64,000 nt of DNA from Piezodorus guildinii (taxonomy: Eukaryota; Arthropoda; Insecta; Hemiptera; Pentatomidae), in NCBI GenBank assembly GCA_023052935.1, contig CM041292.1, forward strand, positions 174,690,400 through 174,754,399. Reading direction: 5' to 3'. The translations under genes and the position numbers were made by a program. Under the pieces are notes generated by a model, which saw only the letters and a list, made by a program, of their open reading frames with translations, searched no databases and was not told where the DNA came from. Shown here one piece after another: positions 20,656-34,409 of this stretch (position 1 is the stretch's first letter; every line of letters starts with the position of its first letter).

Positions 20656-23214
20656 ATTTTATATTAAGCTTTGACCTTCGCCTTAAATATATAATTTTTG
20701 AATGCAGATGGTTAATTTTAGTGAAATAACGGCGCATTCACTCAGTGCAAAGATTGTTTTCAAAATTTCTAAAATTCAATCAGAAGCATTGTAAAGCTAG
20801 ATTTTAGACTTGTATATATGATATCTTTGATTGGTCTGTTGAGTTTTTAACTTTTAGTTAGTTCAGTCTTTTGGACCGCGCGGGTTTTCGATGTCGTTAT
20901 CAAATCTCAGGGTTCGACGAGTCTTATTTATAAATGAATCGTATAGAAGGGAAAGATATTTTAAAATCAATTTAAGTTAAGGTACTTTTAATGAAGCGAA
21001 TATTATATTTGTCCGTGCGGCAGGATTGTAAGAGCTACTGATTTCTTATTAACACTTATGTTTTGTTTAATTAAAAAATATCACTTTTAATTGTACCTCA
21101 TCTTTTGCCTTAAATCACTATGCCAAATACCGTTTTCCCTCCTGAAAAAATTCTACTCCGCCAAAGATAGAGAGAAGGAAACCTGGATTTATAGGGGTTC
21201 TAAAAACAAGTTAAATGTAGGAGGTAGCTGAGATAAAAAAGGTATAAGGGTGAGATACAAGTTTTTGGTGGGATCTGGAATCTGAGGTTATTTTATTGCC
21301 TTAATATTGCCTCCATTTAGCCTTAAAAGTTGAAAGATGTTCGCAGTTTTTTTGTTTTGTTTTTTAAAGTAAAATTTCTTTAGTTACCAATCCCTTGTTG
21401 TGCCTCTGTCACTAATCGAAAAATTTTATTACTACAGATTTAATTATCATCTAAATTATAGATAAAGGTCAACTTTCTTGTATTTTTTTTTTCTTATTCT
21501 CATCTTTATTCTATTGACTCTCTCTCGTCAATTCCAAAGATCCGCTAATTTTTTGTTTTTATTATTAAAGTAGTGGGACCACAATACAAGAATTAATAGA
21601 TAGCACTAGTTGAATGTGTAATATAACCCTAAACAGAGTAGAAAAAAAGAAGGCTCTTATAATACAGATTTATGTAAATTTTTCTAGGATTTCTTTTTTG
21701 GCATTTATAGAATATAACATGCCGGGAATTTCGAACTCAGACTAAGAATGGATAAAAAAAATCAACGCCGTAAACGTTATTTAAAAAAGAAGATTTAGAA
21801 TGGTATGATTTCTTAAAATGAATGATTTAGAAATTCACGACTGTATTAATAAGTACAAATGTCAATAAATCCAGTAAATTCCAGGTGAATATTAAGCAAT
21901 GTCATGATACACTTGTGGAGAAACTGCCAACCGGCAGCACTAAAAAAATATTCTGAATGAAAATGTTTCGGGATCATCTTGCTTTCAAATGCCTCGGAGG
22001 ATAATCAGGAATCGGAGGGGATACAAGGATTGAAACCACTGGATTCGAGTGGGAATGAATTTAGTCATGGAAGGAATAGTACCATGTTCGGGCCAATTCA
22101 GAAAGACATAAAACATTAACATCATTAGGGATGAGTTCAATTAGCCATTATTCGTGACAATGTACGGAGCATTGAGGATTTAGGATTGAATACGAAAATA
22201 ATACTATTGTTTATTAGAGCCCCAATTATTTAATTACTATTAGAAGCAAAAGATATAGTATATTTAATATTTGATTCATGTTTCTAGTCGTTGTTTGTTC
22301 AACCATGTGGGACAATTTTAAATTTAAAAATTATTTTTTTTTTAGTTTCTTGTTTTACTGATAATACAATGATCGTTATGGAAGGTCCCTGTTGTCTTTA
22401 TTTATTTATTTTTTTATTATTATTTCATTTATACTTAAATCTGTTCCTAAGCTGAGATACTAATTCATTTCTGAGTGCCCCGTCAGCTAAAAATCGCAAC
22501 GTCAGCCTCACATCATTTTATTAATAGAAATGGAAGCAGTCTGCTCAATTTTCTCACGCGAGTTCTTTCTATTGGACCTAGCCCAGTAGAACCTTTTTCC
22601 CTGAATTCGGTTCTTAACCTCGTGGGAATAAAAAAAAAATATTTCGAGCAGAATAAGAAAGATAAATTTGAAAAAATAGTCGTTCACGTGTAATAGATTT
22701 TGTGCCAGGAATTTCGAAAGCTCATCCATCATCTCCTGGCCACAATATTACCTATATATTGGATCAATGACAGCTCCTAAACATAACTATTATGTCGATT
22801 ATAAACTTGCTATTTGTTGGAAATAGTTATTGATATTGTTAACCTACAGGTGTACGCTTCAACCTCCCACAACCAGAATAGAATTGTCAAGATCCACTCT
22901 TGGCCATCGCGACATCCGACGTAGCGTCGACCAGAACCGCTTTGCCACTTTTTTTCTTCTTTCAACTCCTTTGTTGACTAATTATCTGCGAAAATTCTCC
23001 AAACTGTCGGAATCCATTAGTCTTGATCTCACTTTCTTTTTCTTTTTTTCGATCTGGGGAAATATAGCGTTCCATAACTTTGCCAACCGCATTTAATGCA
23101 TAAATATGCATTTAAACTATAACCCACTCACAAAAAAAAAAAAAAAAAAAAGATTCAGTATATTATGAATATTCTTAATCGAAGTAAAATGAATTAAGGA
23201 ATAATTAATAACAA
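20656..23214. other. Unassigned AT-rich sequence
   Basis: No recognised gene. Short open frames at 22475-22732 (both strands) carry no motif. Confidence 0.5.
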
Positions 23215-23570
23215 CAGACCGTTGAGCCCAACATTTTTAAGTCTCCGCGATGCCAACAATACATTTATAATCACGGGGTACAAGCTGCACAATACCGCGT
23301 TGTACAACCCTATGAATTTCCAAGTGACCTCACCCCTTTTTGGACCATATATTACGCAGTACCTTATTTTCGAAAACCTTCAGGTTTTCGTGACTTGTTT
23401 ACCATCGAAGTCAGCAGCCACGTTTCACATCCGTATAGAACCGTCGGAAGAATAATAGTTTTATTAATTCTAACCTTTTTTTCTTTTATAGTTTCTTGAC
23501 AGAAGTCTTGAACTATCTAATTTCGCAACGGAATAATAACTTGAATTTCTCGCGTTTAACCGCGACATTA
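23215..23570 (-). pseudogene. Non-LTR RT tail relic
   Basis: On the minus strand: KTIILPTVLYGCETWLLTS, the same family as 17324-17525 (KIIILPTVLNGCETWPLTLK), then stops, then a damaged ASRRLK-like end (ASRRLKMLGS). Similar length and order to the tail at 34885-35270. Multiple stops, no function. Confidence 0.7.
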
Positions 23571-25050
23571 TTTTCTCATGGATTTCGTTTTTTTTAGTGA
23601 TCATCAAACCTATATACTATAATATAAACATACGCCCTGATAAATCAATATCACCAAAGATCGTAACCATTTCTGCTTCTAAGGAATAATTAATTTATAA
23701 TAAATTATTATTCGAACATTTAAAACTTTAACAGGGAACATTTTAGTTAGAAATGGTAAATTTTATCTGAAATATTTTATTAAAAGTAATCTTTTACTTT
23801 CAGCAAAGTTTTATCTGGCTGGTTTTTTGAATCAATGTTTTTCTATTAGGAAATATTTGATACCTATACTTCGATGTTCCTTTTATATTACAAACAAAAA
23901 TTTGACACGATTTTCTCATCAAGACATTAACTGTAATTTACCGAGCTTAAGCTGTTTACGAACCACATAATCCCCCTCTTGGACTGTGTTGCCATTTTTT
24001 CTTTAATATAACGAGAGGTTCATCACGGCAGAAAGAAGCTAAAGGAACTGATTTCTACATTACCTCAAGAGTAAGCTGTGGATGTTGCTTAGACAGTGTA
24101 AGAGGAACGCCAGGTTTGATTCGAGAAATTAAACATTACACCATTACCATATCCTTCCCTAAGTGGTATTGTTGTCCTATTTGACGGTGGTCTTGCCAAG
24201 TTCAGATGTATGACTCAACACGTTCAACACATGGAATTGTTTACTTGTATAGTATCTTAAGTTTATTTTTAAGTTCGCGCCTTATGCTATTTCAGGACGT
24301 TATTTTTGAGCCTATGTTTCAACAGGTCTTATTTTTTAATTAATCATTGTATCATTTCATTCTTTTATTCCGTATTGTATCCTGGATTTGGTTTACATTG
24401 GTTTATTCATCAACATCGACCATATTTTTTTCAATTATATATTTATTGCATTATATTTTACACGTTGAAATCTTATTTGTTCACCATTTGATTTAGTGTC
24501 GAACAACCATGGGCCTAGAGAATCTACAGGCGTCACCTTAGCAACTACAATTTATTTCATGATTAACCATACGAACTTTCCACTCTCGTTAGGATGGTCG
24601 GTAACAACCATCTATTAGAACAACACGAAAAAAAAAAAAAAAAAAAAAAAAAGATATACAATATGAAAAACAGAAAAAAAAGAAAAAAAAAAAAAAAAAA
24701 AAAAACATCAAGATGCAGAAAAAAGAGAAACCTCAAACCTCCATAAGGTGAGGTGTCAAAAAGATAATAAGGAGCTAGGGGAAAATAAAAATACATTGAG
24801 TGTAATAAGTGTCGTACAACTGATTCTAAAACGGTTCTCTTTAGCCGTATAGAAACTTATATTGACAGTTTAATTTATATATTTAATAAGTACAAAAAAA
24901 AATAATAATAATAAAAAAATTCAAAACACCTTCGAAATACATTTAATTATTTTCATGTACTAATAAGGATCTGTATTTGACTCTAATGATATATCTCAAG
25001 TCACTTAATAAATAAAAGAAAGAGCTAATTTCGATTGATCCAAATACTAT
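23571..25050. other. Unassigned sequence with poly-A tracts
   Basis: A-runs at 24628-24652 and about 24675-24705 flank a short AT stretch and could be two retroposition tails, but no element body is recognised. Confidence 0.45.
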
Positions 25051-25059
25051 AAAGCTTTC

Positions 25060-25340
25060 TTACTAGTAGGACAGCATACCACGAATAGCTAAAAAGAAAG
25101 ACGTTAGAATCTGTTTTGGTATGATTGCTGCCTTTTAACGGAAATATATAATGAACGTTTGGATCGGACATATTTTGTGTGAAATTAGACCGCACATCAT
25201 ATTCGGATACGTAATTCTATTTTTGTATGGGCATGGAATGTTGTCCTAGTCTTCTGGTCTAGATTAGTCCGTTGGTTATTTAGTGGTTAGCCTTTGTTGT
25301 GGCTCGTTTGGTTTAATTAATATTTGATAGCCTTAAATCT
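25060..25340 (+). repeat. Dispersed repeat, second copy
   Basis: Partner of 10085-10340; best-conserved block GGAATGTTGTCCTAGTCT at about 25228. Confidence 0.45.
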
Positions 25341-25499
25341 AACTTCGTTTGGATTTTAGGACGAAGACGTTAGGTAATTATACAATGGCTTTAATTCCAT
25401 GGATGTACTCCTTATTCGAACAGTTTATCGTATAGTTATAGAATGAGACTTAACTAAATAAATAATATAGAGTAATTATTAATAACTTCCTTTTCTATA

Positions 25500-26510
25500 C
25501 CTGAGGGTGTCCCCCATAAACTAGAAAGGATGACAAGTACCGACAAAGAACACATACCTGTACTTAGGACACAGCACACTACACCTGGAAGCCCTTGCTT
25601 TGTGGTGCCCATGCGCTTCCTCATCCCCTCTACAAAACCTTGCTATATATACCCTTTGATCCTCAAAACTCATCACTCTAGTTGTAACATTTATTTGTGT
25701 CACACTCATAGAAGAGACCTCGGAATGTACCCTTGTAGTCACCCAACTCCTCAGCACAGTGTATTGTAGTCAGAATATGTATTATGTTCTCATACTAAAA
25801 GCAATATTTTAATATCTTCACTGTGTGTGATTCATTAACTGTATGTATTATATATGCGCTATACACTGGGTGTGCAGTGGGTACTGATTCCACAAAAATT
25901 ATCCTTCAGTACGGACTAGTATTGTTCTCAATCCAATCCTATTAACCGAATCTTTATATGATAGTTTAGGGTTGGTGTGGTATGGAGTTTAAAAAGGATA
26001 GATAGGTATCTCTATAAAGATATGAATTTCTCTTCTTCCATTTCATATTACCTTTATTGAATCCGCCACTGACCTAGTATGGTTTCGAATCAATTTCAGC
26101 GCTGTATTTTCCTGTTCTTCCATCAAAACAACCTTTTTAATTCCTTTTCATTCACTTAATAGTCCTTACAAGAGTCGTAGGTATTAAAGATTTCAAATTA
26201 ACCGCCCACTATTAAAATTCATATTCATATTGTTTCCTACAAAGCTATATGATGTAATATAATAGGATTATTTCGATAGTATACCTCTCTAGTTTCAAAA
26301 TATTGTTTATAAGAATTATGCTGTTATTTGCATTATCCTAGATTTTATTGAATCACTGTTTTTATTATTTTATTGAAATAGAAAAAGGTTGAATTTGAAT
26401 GGAAAAGGTTAAATTTGACTTGGAAATGCTATAATCTTGTTAGGATTAATAAAAAGCTGCTAAATATAAAAGTTGACACAATTTGATAACTAATTTAAGG
26501 ATAAAAAAGC

Positions 26511-26549
<39 letters not shown>

Positions 26550-26830
26550 TTTTGTTACGGTTAAAATTTGCAAAAAAAAGAATTAATTTAAATTAAAAAA
26601 AAAAAAAAGAATTCCCTAACCGTAACTATGCCCCAGATTCTCAGTGGAGACGGGCGGGCGGGTTCCAAATAAATAAAAAATTTATATTCGACCGCCACGC
26701 TATTTGTTAATAATAAAAAAAAAAGGTATAATAGCGAAACCCTTTAAATTAATAATGTCTTTACCGAAATTAAAAATAATTAAAACTTAATACACAAACA
26801 AAAATGTATATACAACAAAAAAAATTATTG
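25500..26830. other. Unassigned sequence
   Basis: At 25520-25770 both strands are open for about 78 codons and base composition is less AT-biased, but no motif is recognised. A (TA)n tract lies at 26513-26547. A GC-rich island (GACGGGCGGGCGGGTTCC) at about 26650 is unexplained. Confidence 0.45.
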
Positions 26831-26837
26831 ATAACAG

Positions 26838-26925
26838 GTGGACACGAACTCGTTATCTTTCAGTCTACAATCACCTACCTATCCCATGAGCTATGGAATC
26901 ATATGACGTCACCATTAACATTTTT
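26838..26925 (-). mobile_element. tRNA-derived SINE head
   Basis: On the minus strand CATAGCTCATGGGATAGGTA matches an A box, and GAGTTCGTGTCC about 35 nt on matches a B box (Pol III internal promoter). Cloverleaf pairing is incomplete, so this is a SINE or tRNA pseudogene rather than a tRNA gene. Confidence 0.6.
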
Positions 26926-27804
26926 AGCTTATTACTGCTGACTCGACGAGGGTTGTACAATGTTACCTTGTTGAGGTTAATATTAAATAGAAAATATTTA
27001 AGAAAATATTACTTAAACAAAAAAAAAAAAAAAAATACAAAACTTTATTTCTAATAGTAAGACAAAATAAATGACTCTTTAACAACAAAAAAAAAGAAAG
27101 GAAAACTTATTTCTACTTATATCCTAATTTTTTTTGTTTGTTTGTGTTAAAAACAATTATTTGTCCTTCTATCTTTCGGAACCTTAACCACTCAGGTTAT
27201 AAGTTTATTTACAAAAATAAATCACCTTGTTTCTGTGTTTGTTTGCCTCGAGAAACGATCTCCTTTTCCACTTGGATCAGACTTCGTACCTGGTAATGTA
27301 AAGTGACGAGTAAGGCTTATTAAACTTATTACCGAATATTATCCATATCAAGTTTATATTTTTATATTATTTAAAAATATATTATATTATTTTTATATTT
27401 TATTATAAATATTTTTTACTCTAATATTTAATAGAGCTGAATAAACTTTTTTTAAATTAACTTAAAGAAAGTGATGTATTGCCATCACCAGATTTTTGTA
27501 ATACGAACGGCAGTTAAATTATTTAGATATGTGCATACAAAAGTACTAAAATCGCAAATAAAAAATATGAGAATGGGGGAAATAGGTGACAATTTGGGGT
27601 TCTATAAATTTTTAATACCAAATAAAAAAACACATTATCGTTAGAAACAAAATGAACGAAATTCTGGATAGGGACCTCTGAGGGACGTAACAATATTAAA
27701 TATACTTTAGGACCAATTCTCATGCCTACCAAATGTACATAAAAAAATTACGACCACAAACACCGTGATACGAGTTTTTTATATATTATGTCAGTATAAA
27801 AATA

Positions 27805-28450
27805 TAATAATAAATTCTTTATTTATTCTGGGACTAGTCCCTTTAGTATAATATTATAAGAAAATTATAATAAAACTTTGGTTTGTTAAAGTGTAAAAAC
27901 AATAAAAATGACAAAAATAAATAAATAATAATAAATTAAAGAGCAACCTCGAATCATAATATTGAAAATAAACTTAGATAATAAACAAAATAATAGATAT
28001 TAACTTATATACAATTTTGATATAAGAGAAATTTATATATATATATATATATATATACATACATACATATTTGTTTTTGTGGAAATTATATACTAATAAT
28101 ATAACACGGGCAAAACACAACATAACATAAAATATTATACACAACTAAAGGATTATATCTGTTTTATTTATAATTTTGATTAAAATTAGCTAACCAATTA
28201 GGATTCTTAGGAAATGGGAGGAACAGAAATTGAATTATCAGACGAAATTTGAATGTTGGCAGAGTATTGGAGTCGCGGATATAACAAGGAATAGAGTTCC
28301 ATAATTATGAGGATCAAATAAGGAAAGATGTCTTGAAAGCAGTGGCCCGATGCGGGGTTCTATGCAAGTATACGTATGGTTCGTGAGTGAATCCCTGTGT
28401 TGTAGTGTTGCCGTAGTCACCTGTTTTCTGGATGAATGGATTGTCGCAAT
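27805..28450 (-). mobile_element. 5'-truncated LINE 3' end (GGGAC-hairpin family, copy 2)
   Basis: On the minus strand a damaged frame around 28240-28340 gives LWNSIPCYIRDSNTLPTFKF, the same ORF2 C-terminal motif as copy 1. The 3' UTR ends with GGGACTAGTCCCAGAATAAATAAAG at about 27805-27845. A (TA)n tract at 28034-28057 interrupts it. Dead. Confidence 0.65.
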
Positions 28451-28469
28451 GGAGAGTACTAAGACAAAT

Positions 28470-29550
28470 GTTGTGATGGTAAAGTTGCATTAATTCTTTT
28501 ATTTTAGGTGTGGGTTTTAATTAAGGTCATTCGAGGGCAACATGAAATTTTAATAAATAAGTTCCAGATGTCCGTTGTAGCTGCTGCAACAATCATTGTA
28601 CCTTCAGCGAACCTTCGGGTGGTAGATAAGCTGGGCAGCTCTAACAGGCCGACCCCCTTATCAGCTTACACAAGTTCTTAGTAGCTTTTTGGACAAGGTG
28701 ATCAAGAGGCAAGCCTTATCTAAGGCAGGTTGCTATTTTTTTAACATCCTAAAACGGTCATCCGATAGGGGCGGCTTTTAGCTTTTAGAACGGTTTGACG
28801 ATTTGTTCGCTATTTGTAGCTCTACAAGATAAGGTGAAACTTTTTCGATTTCTGAATCCTTTCATCAGATTGATTTCAGGTGATCGGGCACCAGACCGGA
28901 CTAACTTGTGGAAAAAAGAGATTAACTACTCATGGTTCTTCGAGCCCGTTTGCTAAGTCGTCCTGATTACATTTAGAATTAGCATGCTAATTTGTGAAAT
29001 TCGCCGACCTTATATGAATTTTGTAGGTTTTCAAATATATATACCTTGGCAATTACTAAATCTTTACTTACACGGTCTTAATGGTGTACACTTATTACTT
29101 ATAGCTATTCGATAAACACCTTTATAATACATCTTAAATGAAAAAGTATTAGACATTATTGTTTCTCAATCTTCAGAGCACAACGAAGGTTTGGTAGTAA
29201 AAATGTGCAAAATGGTAAAAATCAGACCAGTAGTTTCTGTGTTTACCTTTTATGTAGTAACATGATTATCATTACAAAACTTCGAATAGTCTATTTAACC
29301 AACATTTTATTTGTATCGTTAACATTAGGACATAAATTACAATGATTTACTAATATAGCAATAGCACAATAAGGACAAATAGCAGTGTGCTATGAAATAA
29401 AATATGGGTGATATATGAAAAAGCAATTATATAATGAAAAAAATAAGGTAGTTAATGTCAGTTATTTTAAATTAATTTTGAAAAATTGCTGAAGATAATT
29501 TTTCAAAGACCAATATTTAAATAATGTAATTTTATTCACTGATGAAAGTT
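28470..29550. other. Unassigned sequence
   Basis: 28550-28990 has balanced composition and may be an old element body, but no domain or repeat partner was found. Confidence 0.4.
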
Positions 29551-29554
29551 TAAA

Positions 29555-29670
29555 AAAAAAAATTGTTTCAGTCTTGAAAATGGGGAAACAGCCCCGAAAC
29601 GTCGACAAATATGAAAAGCTTATGAAATAAAGTGATTGAGTGACAAATAGAAGTCAATGTGTGCTCTTTT
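29555..29670 (+). ncRNA. Decayed hammerhead-like unit (locus L3)
   Basis: GTC, then TTGAAAA (CTGATGA in live copies), T, helix GGGG-AAACAG-CCCC, GAAAC (29596-29600), then GTC and GAC. Stem I GTC/GAC differs from GCC/GGC at L1 but still pairs, and helix II is again fully paired with new bases. Two core positions (first C and the second G of CTGATGA) are changed, which should abolish cleavage. Abuts the LINE 3' end on its right. Confidence 0.45.
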
Positions 29671-29674
29671 AAGT

Positions 29675-30345
29675 GTTTAAATAAATTCTTTATTTATTTT
29701 GGGACTAATCCCTTTAGAATAATATTTCCGGAAAATGAAATAAGATTATCAATATTTTAAAGTAAAAACGCTAGCTAGCTAAGAATAAAAGAACAACAAA
29801 AAAATGAATGTTAGCAATAAAATAAAAGGTATATTCTAATAATATGTAAAAAAACAACAACGAAAGTAGACAAGAATAAAAGAAATTTTCATACTGTACT
29901 AATAAAAATAAATTTTATAACCTTTATTTACTGATTTTTATTGGAATTGAGAATCAATTGGGGTTATTTAAAATTTGGATGGACAGGAAGTGTTTGAATC
30001 AACGGGATTTAATGATCCGAAGAGTATTGGAATGACGAATATATGAAGGAATGGAATTCCATAGGGAGGAGGATCAGGAATGATTTGTCGAAAGCTGCGG
30101 TTAGATGAGGCGTTATGTACGAGTACAGATCTCTGAGTGACGAAGAGTACTGCAGAGTGGACGGAGGATTTGAATGAAAATATATCCGAGATGTAAGATG
30201 GACAGCAAGAGAATTTTGAAAAAGGAGGATCCCAGGAAGTACTTAAAACGGCAGGAAGGGCTAAGCCACTTTAACTTGTCGTAGAATCGGGTTCCTGAGG
30301 TATCCCTTGGGGAATGTCCTAAAGACACCATACCATAAAACTCTA
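29675..30345 (-). mobile_element. 5'-truncated LINE 3' end (GGGAC-hairpin family, copy 3)
   Basis: Minus-strand frame near 29990-30070: LWNSIPSYIRHSNTL followed by a stop, aligned with copies 1 and 2. The 3' UTR ends in GGGACTAATCCCAAAATAAA (29688-29720); the hairpin carries one change. Upstream coding (to 30345) is scrambled by frameshifts. Confidence 0.65.
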
Positions 30346-30359
30346 TTCGTTTTAAGAGT

Positions 30360-32030
30360 CAAGTGTTTAGAGAGATAATACTGCTTGAAGTTACATTTAC
30401 TATATTATTATTTTATTATAGAATATTAGTATTTTATTTTATAAATTATTATTTTATTTACTTATTTATATTATTATTTTTTTAACTTTATGTGTTCCCC
30501 CGGAGTGTATTTTTTTGTCGCTAGTAGATGTCAAATTTGCTGCTCTCTCTTCCACAAAATGTGTTATTATTATATAAATAAACTATTAATAATATTAATA
30601 ATATAGCCAGAAAATTATGAAGATTTCTTTCTTGAAACTTGTAATACTTTCTCAAGAACAAACAAAACATTTTGGGAACAAGATGACATTGGTGACAAAG
30701 TTTATGTACATTATTCTAAATATACCAACTCTTCTAATGTATTTTTACTTAATAAACTCAGTTTTATTATTATTATCAGTTTATTATTATTATTATTTTA
30801 TTGCGAATTTTTTTGGCATTGCCAGAATATTTACCTACCGGACAAAAGTCAAGGGCTAGGCAAAACATACTAAACTATATTTAAAAGTTTCCTGACAATA
30901 TTGGCTGTATCGAGAAGAACAGCTTTCTTTCCTTTTCCCTGAACATTTTAAGTTTTTAATCGCTAGAATGGTAACGTCTGGAATGAGGCCATTGCATAAT
31001 ATAATTATCGGGTATACCTTGATTTGCTCCTGCAATATTCTCTTCCTGCCATTGCCTGACACCTCGATGATATATGCTGGATAGACTCTATACCAAGTCC
31101 GTTTTACCGTTTAAGGCCGTTTTACAAAGGTCACATGTTTCCTGAAACAGAAGGATTTATTTTGGCCATACAAGATCAAGTTATTTCAACAAATGCGTTT
31201 TAAGAAATACACTTGTCTCCACAAATGTAAGTGAAAATACTTCGTGTTCGTTTTTTTCCAAAAACTAAAACACAGCATTTTGATTAGGAAACCAAAACTT
31301 CAGAAAACCATAATTATGTCGACTTAACTATTCTATTGACAGTCGTGACTGAGAGATAGACAAAGGAATGCATTAACGATCCCTATTCCGAAATGGAGTT
31401 ACCACGAGGAGTGGTATTTGGAACCTTTTAAGTTTGGATAGGCATTGAACAAGACAGGAGAATGAATGATTGTACGTCCACAGGAAAAAAAAATCTTCAG
31501 CTGGCCTTGACAACTTCAACAATTGATCAACTGTTGGTTCAAACTAACTTCCCTGCAAATTCAAATGACTATTTTCCCCTATCACAAAGAAACATAAAGT
31601 AAATTGGAAAAAAAAACAAAAAAACTGCAGACCTATAATAATAAGTTCTTTGTTTGTACTGGGGAAAAATTTATCAATAAAATCAATGTTATGGCCTGAT
31701 AAGGTTTTTGTTTTGTTTAATTGAAAATATATAACTCGTTTTTTTTTTTGTTTTTTTTTTAAACATTTATCTTCGTTTTAAGAAATAGTTTTTTATAAAG
31801 CATTTAATGTTTAGTCGTGTACAATCGTTTTTATTTAAAATTGTTTAATTAAACATCTGGTGCATAAATCAATTTAAGAACTATTAAATAAACTTAAATA
31901 TTACGAAAACAGTTTTAAGTTATCTTAAATAAAAAGGTTTTCAGTTTCGTTGAGCTATAATTATTTAATAAATATAACCATTTACATTGTTACGTATAAT
32001 AATCAGTAATAAGTTTATCCTATCTTCCTC
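30360..32030. other. Unassigned AT-rich sequence
   Basis: Nothing recognised apart from poly-T and (TTA)n stretches. Confidence 0.5.
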
Positions 32031-32034
32031 TGTT

Positions 32035-32480
32035 AACATTACCTATTACAAATTTATGTATAGGATAATGTTTTTTTCTAAAATCTTTCTCTTTCTGGTA
32101 TATTGTACGACCATATTACTGTTCTTAATATATAAATACCAAAAATTACATTAGAAATATATTTTTGCTCTTTTATCTTAGTTGGTCATTAAATTCGTTG
32201 AACTTATTTAAATAAATCAATGGTCAATAAGATTGTATGGTTAATCTTTTAGGATCTACAACATTTAAGCCCTTTTAGACTATTTCAATCATAACGAAAC
32301 TTATATTATATTAAAGCCCATTAAATTTTACATCGATATAGTGAGTTTAATCAAAATCGTAAGAAAATTTTTGGAGTAAATCGTAAAACGGTGCAAAATC
32401 CATGGAATATCCAATTCCGGCAAGACGATGAAAACGTTGCTGTAACATCTCGGGCGTATAGTTGAATATGACGTCTACGA
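32035..32480 (+). repeat. Family A repeat, internally damaged copy
   Basis: AAAATCTTTCTCTTTCTGGT ATATTGTACGACCATATTAC then AAAGCCCATTAAATTTTACATCGATATAGTGAGTTTAATC and TCTCGGGCGTATAGTTG, all in the order seen at 42950-43830. Confidence 0.65.
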
Positions 32481-32499
32481 GAATATAACTCTTTCACTT

Positions 32500-32773
32500 T
32501 TATTTATTTTTTAAATCTACTTTGGCCCGTACCAGGCTCCATGAAAAACTCAACTCCCACTCTAATCCTATAGTTTCAATCCTTGCTTCGTCTTCAATTC
32601 CTGATAAACCACCAAGGCGTCAGAAAAGAAGATGGCCTCGAGAGCTACTTGTTTATACTCACTACTAAAGAGTGCTGCATATGGGTAGTTTATCTTCATG
32701 TATTTTTTTTTCTTAAACAGCATATTTGCTTGTATAATAATAGTTGTATATAACAAAAAGAAAAAAAAAAAAG

Positions 32774-32802
<29 letters not shown>
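32500..32802 (+). mobile_element. 5'-truncated LINE 3' end with poly-A (SFHGKL family, copy 1)
   Basis: The frame around 32530-32670 reads TRLHEKLNSHSNPIVSI then RRQKRRWPRELL, a LINE ORF2 C-terminus, followed by a 3' UTR with CAGCATATTTGCTTG and a poly-A tract (about 32758-32802). The same UTR motif ends the copy at 44.7 kb. The target duplication is not clear. Confidence 0.7.
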
Positions 32803-32806
<4 letters not shown>

Positions 32807-33539
32807 ATTCCTAAAGAAAGTTATATTTTTTTCTATACTGGAACAGTAATTGTATTAATATTGTTTCTTCTTTTTTTTTAAATATCTTTTTAATTTGTTT
32901 TAAGTGTTTAATTTGGTTTAAATGAATGTGTTGTGATTCTTGATATACTTTTTTTTTTTTTTTTTTTTAGTATTAATTTTAAATTGTGTCACAAAAACAA
33001 AAAAACAGTCTACTAAATTTATGATAACGGTTCACTCTGAATTTGAACGATCTCTTGAAAGAACTGGTCTTGCACGGGTAGCTCAGCGTAAACAATCTTT
33101 TCCTTTTAATCTGACACAGGGAAAATAAAGTTTTCGAATATATTTTAAAATTCGGATAATTTTTTGAACATTTTCTAAATTAAAAGCTTGGTTTTGGTTT
33201 GCTCTGACTCGACTCTTTATAATAGTTTTTAAAAAATCGGGAGATGTGGGACATTTGACGGATAAGGCGGCAGTTGAAGAATGATGGACTAGGCTTGGCC
33301 ATGACCTTAGTTCGCAGAGGCCTTCGGTCGTTGGGATGAACTCGTGGGGTGCCACGCTCCGTAGTTTTGCCAATAACCTTACGTATTAATAGCTCTATAA
33401 CAGGACAACATACTAATATTTTTTATAGTTTAATTATTCAATAAAAAAAAAAAAAATAGGCGCGAGAAAAACAAAACTTTGATTTACACCGGTTGTTAAA
33501 ACAATTTAAGAATATTATATAACGTGTGTAAGAGACCTG

Positions 33540-33830
33540 AAAAAATAGGGTGCGCCCAACACATACGACTTCCACTTAACTTCGTTGTTAAAATCAATTT
33601 GAATAGTTTTTAAATACACTTAGGGATAAAAATAAATTGTTAACAAATTAATTACATTGAATTTCAATAGAAACATGTGTTTTATTAAATAATCAATTAT
33701 ATTATGATGTATCACAATCAGTTAGTTTTCTCGTCTTTTCATCACTCTCCATTAACGTTTATAATTTTGTGCATAAGATAATATTTTTTCTAAAATATTT
33801 AGCTTTCCAACGGTATCTAGCTTTTCATTC
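33540..33830 (+). repeat. Family A repeat, 5' portion
   Basis: GGTGCGCCCAACACATACGA CTTCCACTTAAC to AGCTTTCCAACGGTAT; the first ~280 bp of family A, then lost. Confidence 0.65.
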
Positions 33831-34409
33831 AAATTCATAATTTTGTCAGTGAAATTCATAATTTTTTTATCAAATTCATAATTTTTTCAATAATTTAATA
33901 ATTTCTTGAACCCATTTTATATAGTTAGTCTAATCAGGCTTTGTTATAAAAAACTAAATGTTTTTATTAAATCTTGTGATTGTTCATTCATTTAAGGATT
34001 CTAATGTCACTGCGGCTAATCCGACCGTGCTGTAGTGGGGATTCTAAGTTTACCCATCTAGGTTTAATAAGAATGAGGACATTTTCCTGACATCGCAGGC
34101 TTCGGGAACCGTTTAACGCCCTTTTATATCCATAAGGAATTAGGGATTCCTTATGATATAAATCTATCAAAGGTCACCTGTGTTGCAGTGGCTACTATGA
34201 CAGCCTTAGATACCAAATTTCGCTATTTCAAACACGGCAGGTGGCTCTTAGATATTTTTTATGTTTTCAACTAAATTCATAATTTCTTAACCTTATTTTT
34301 TACATCCTTCTAGATAGAGGAAATAACCAAGGATGTTTTAGTTTCTTAAACATTCTGAGGCCATCGGGCGGGTTTGAAAATGCGCGCTTGGGCATATTAC
34401 ATCCTAGTA

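Noticed and set aside
25520..25769. Both strands open for about 78 codons
   Set aside because: No recognisable domain, splice context or homologue; listed only as unassigned sequence.
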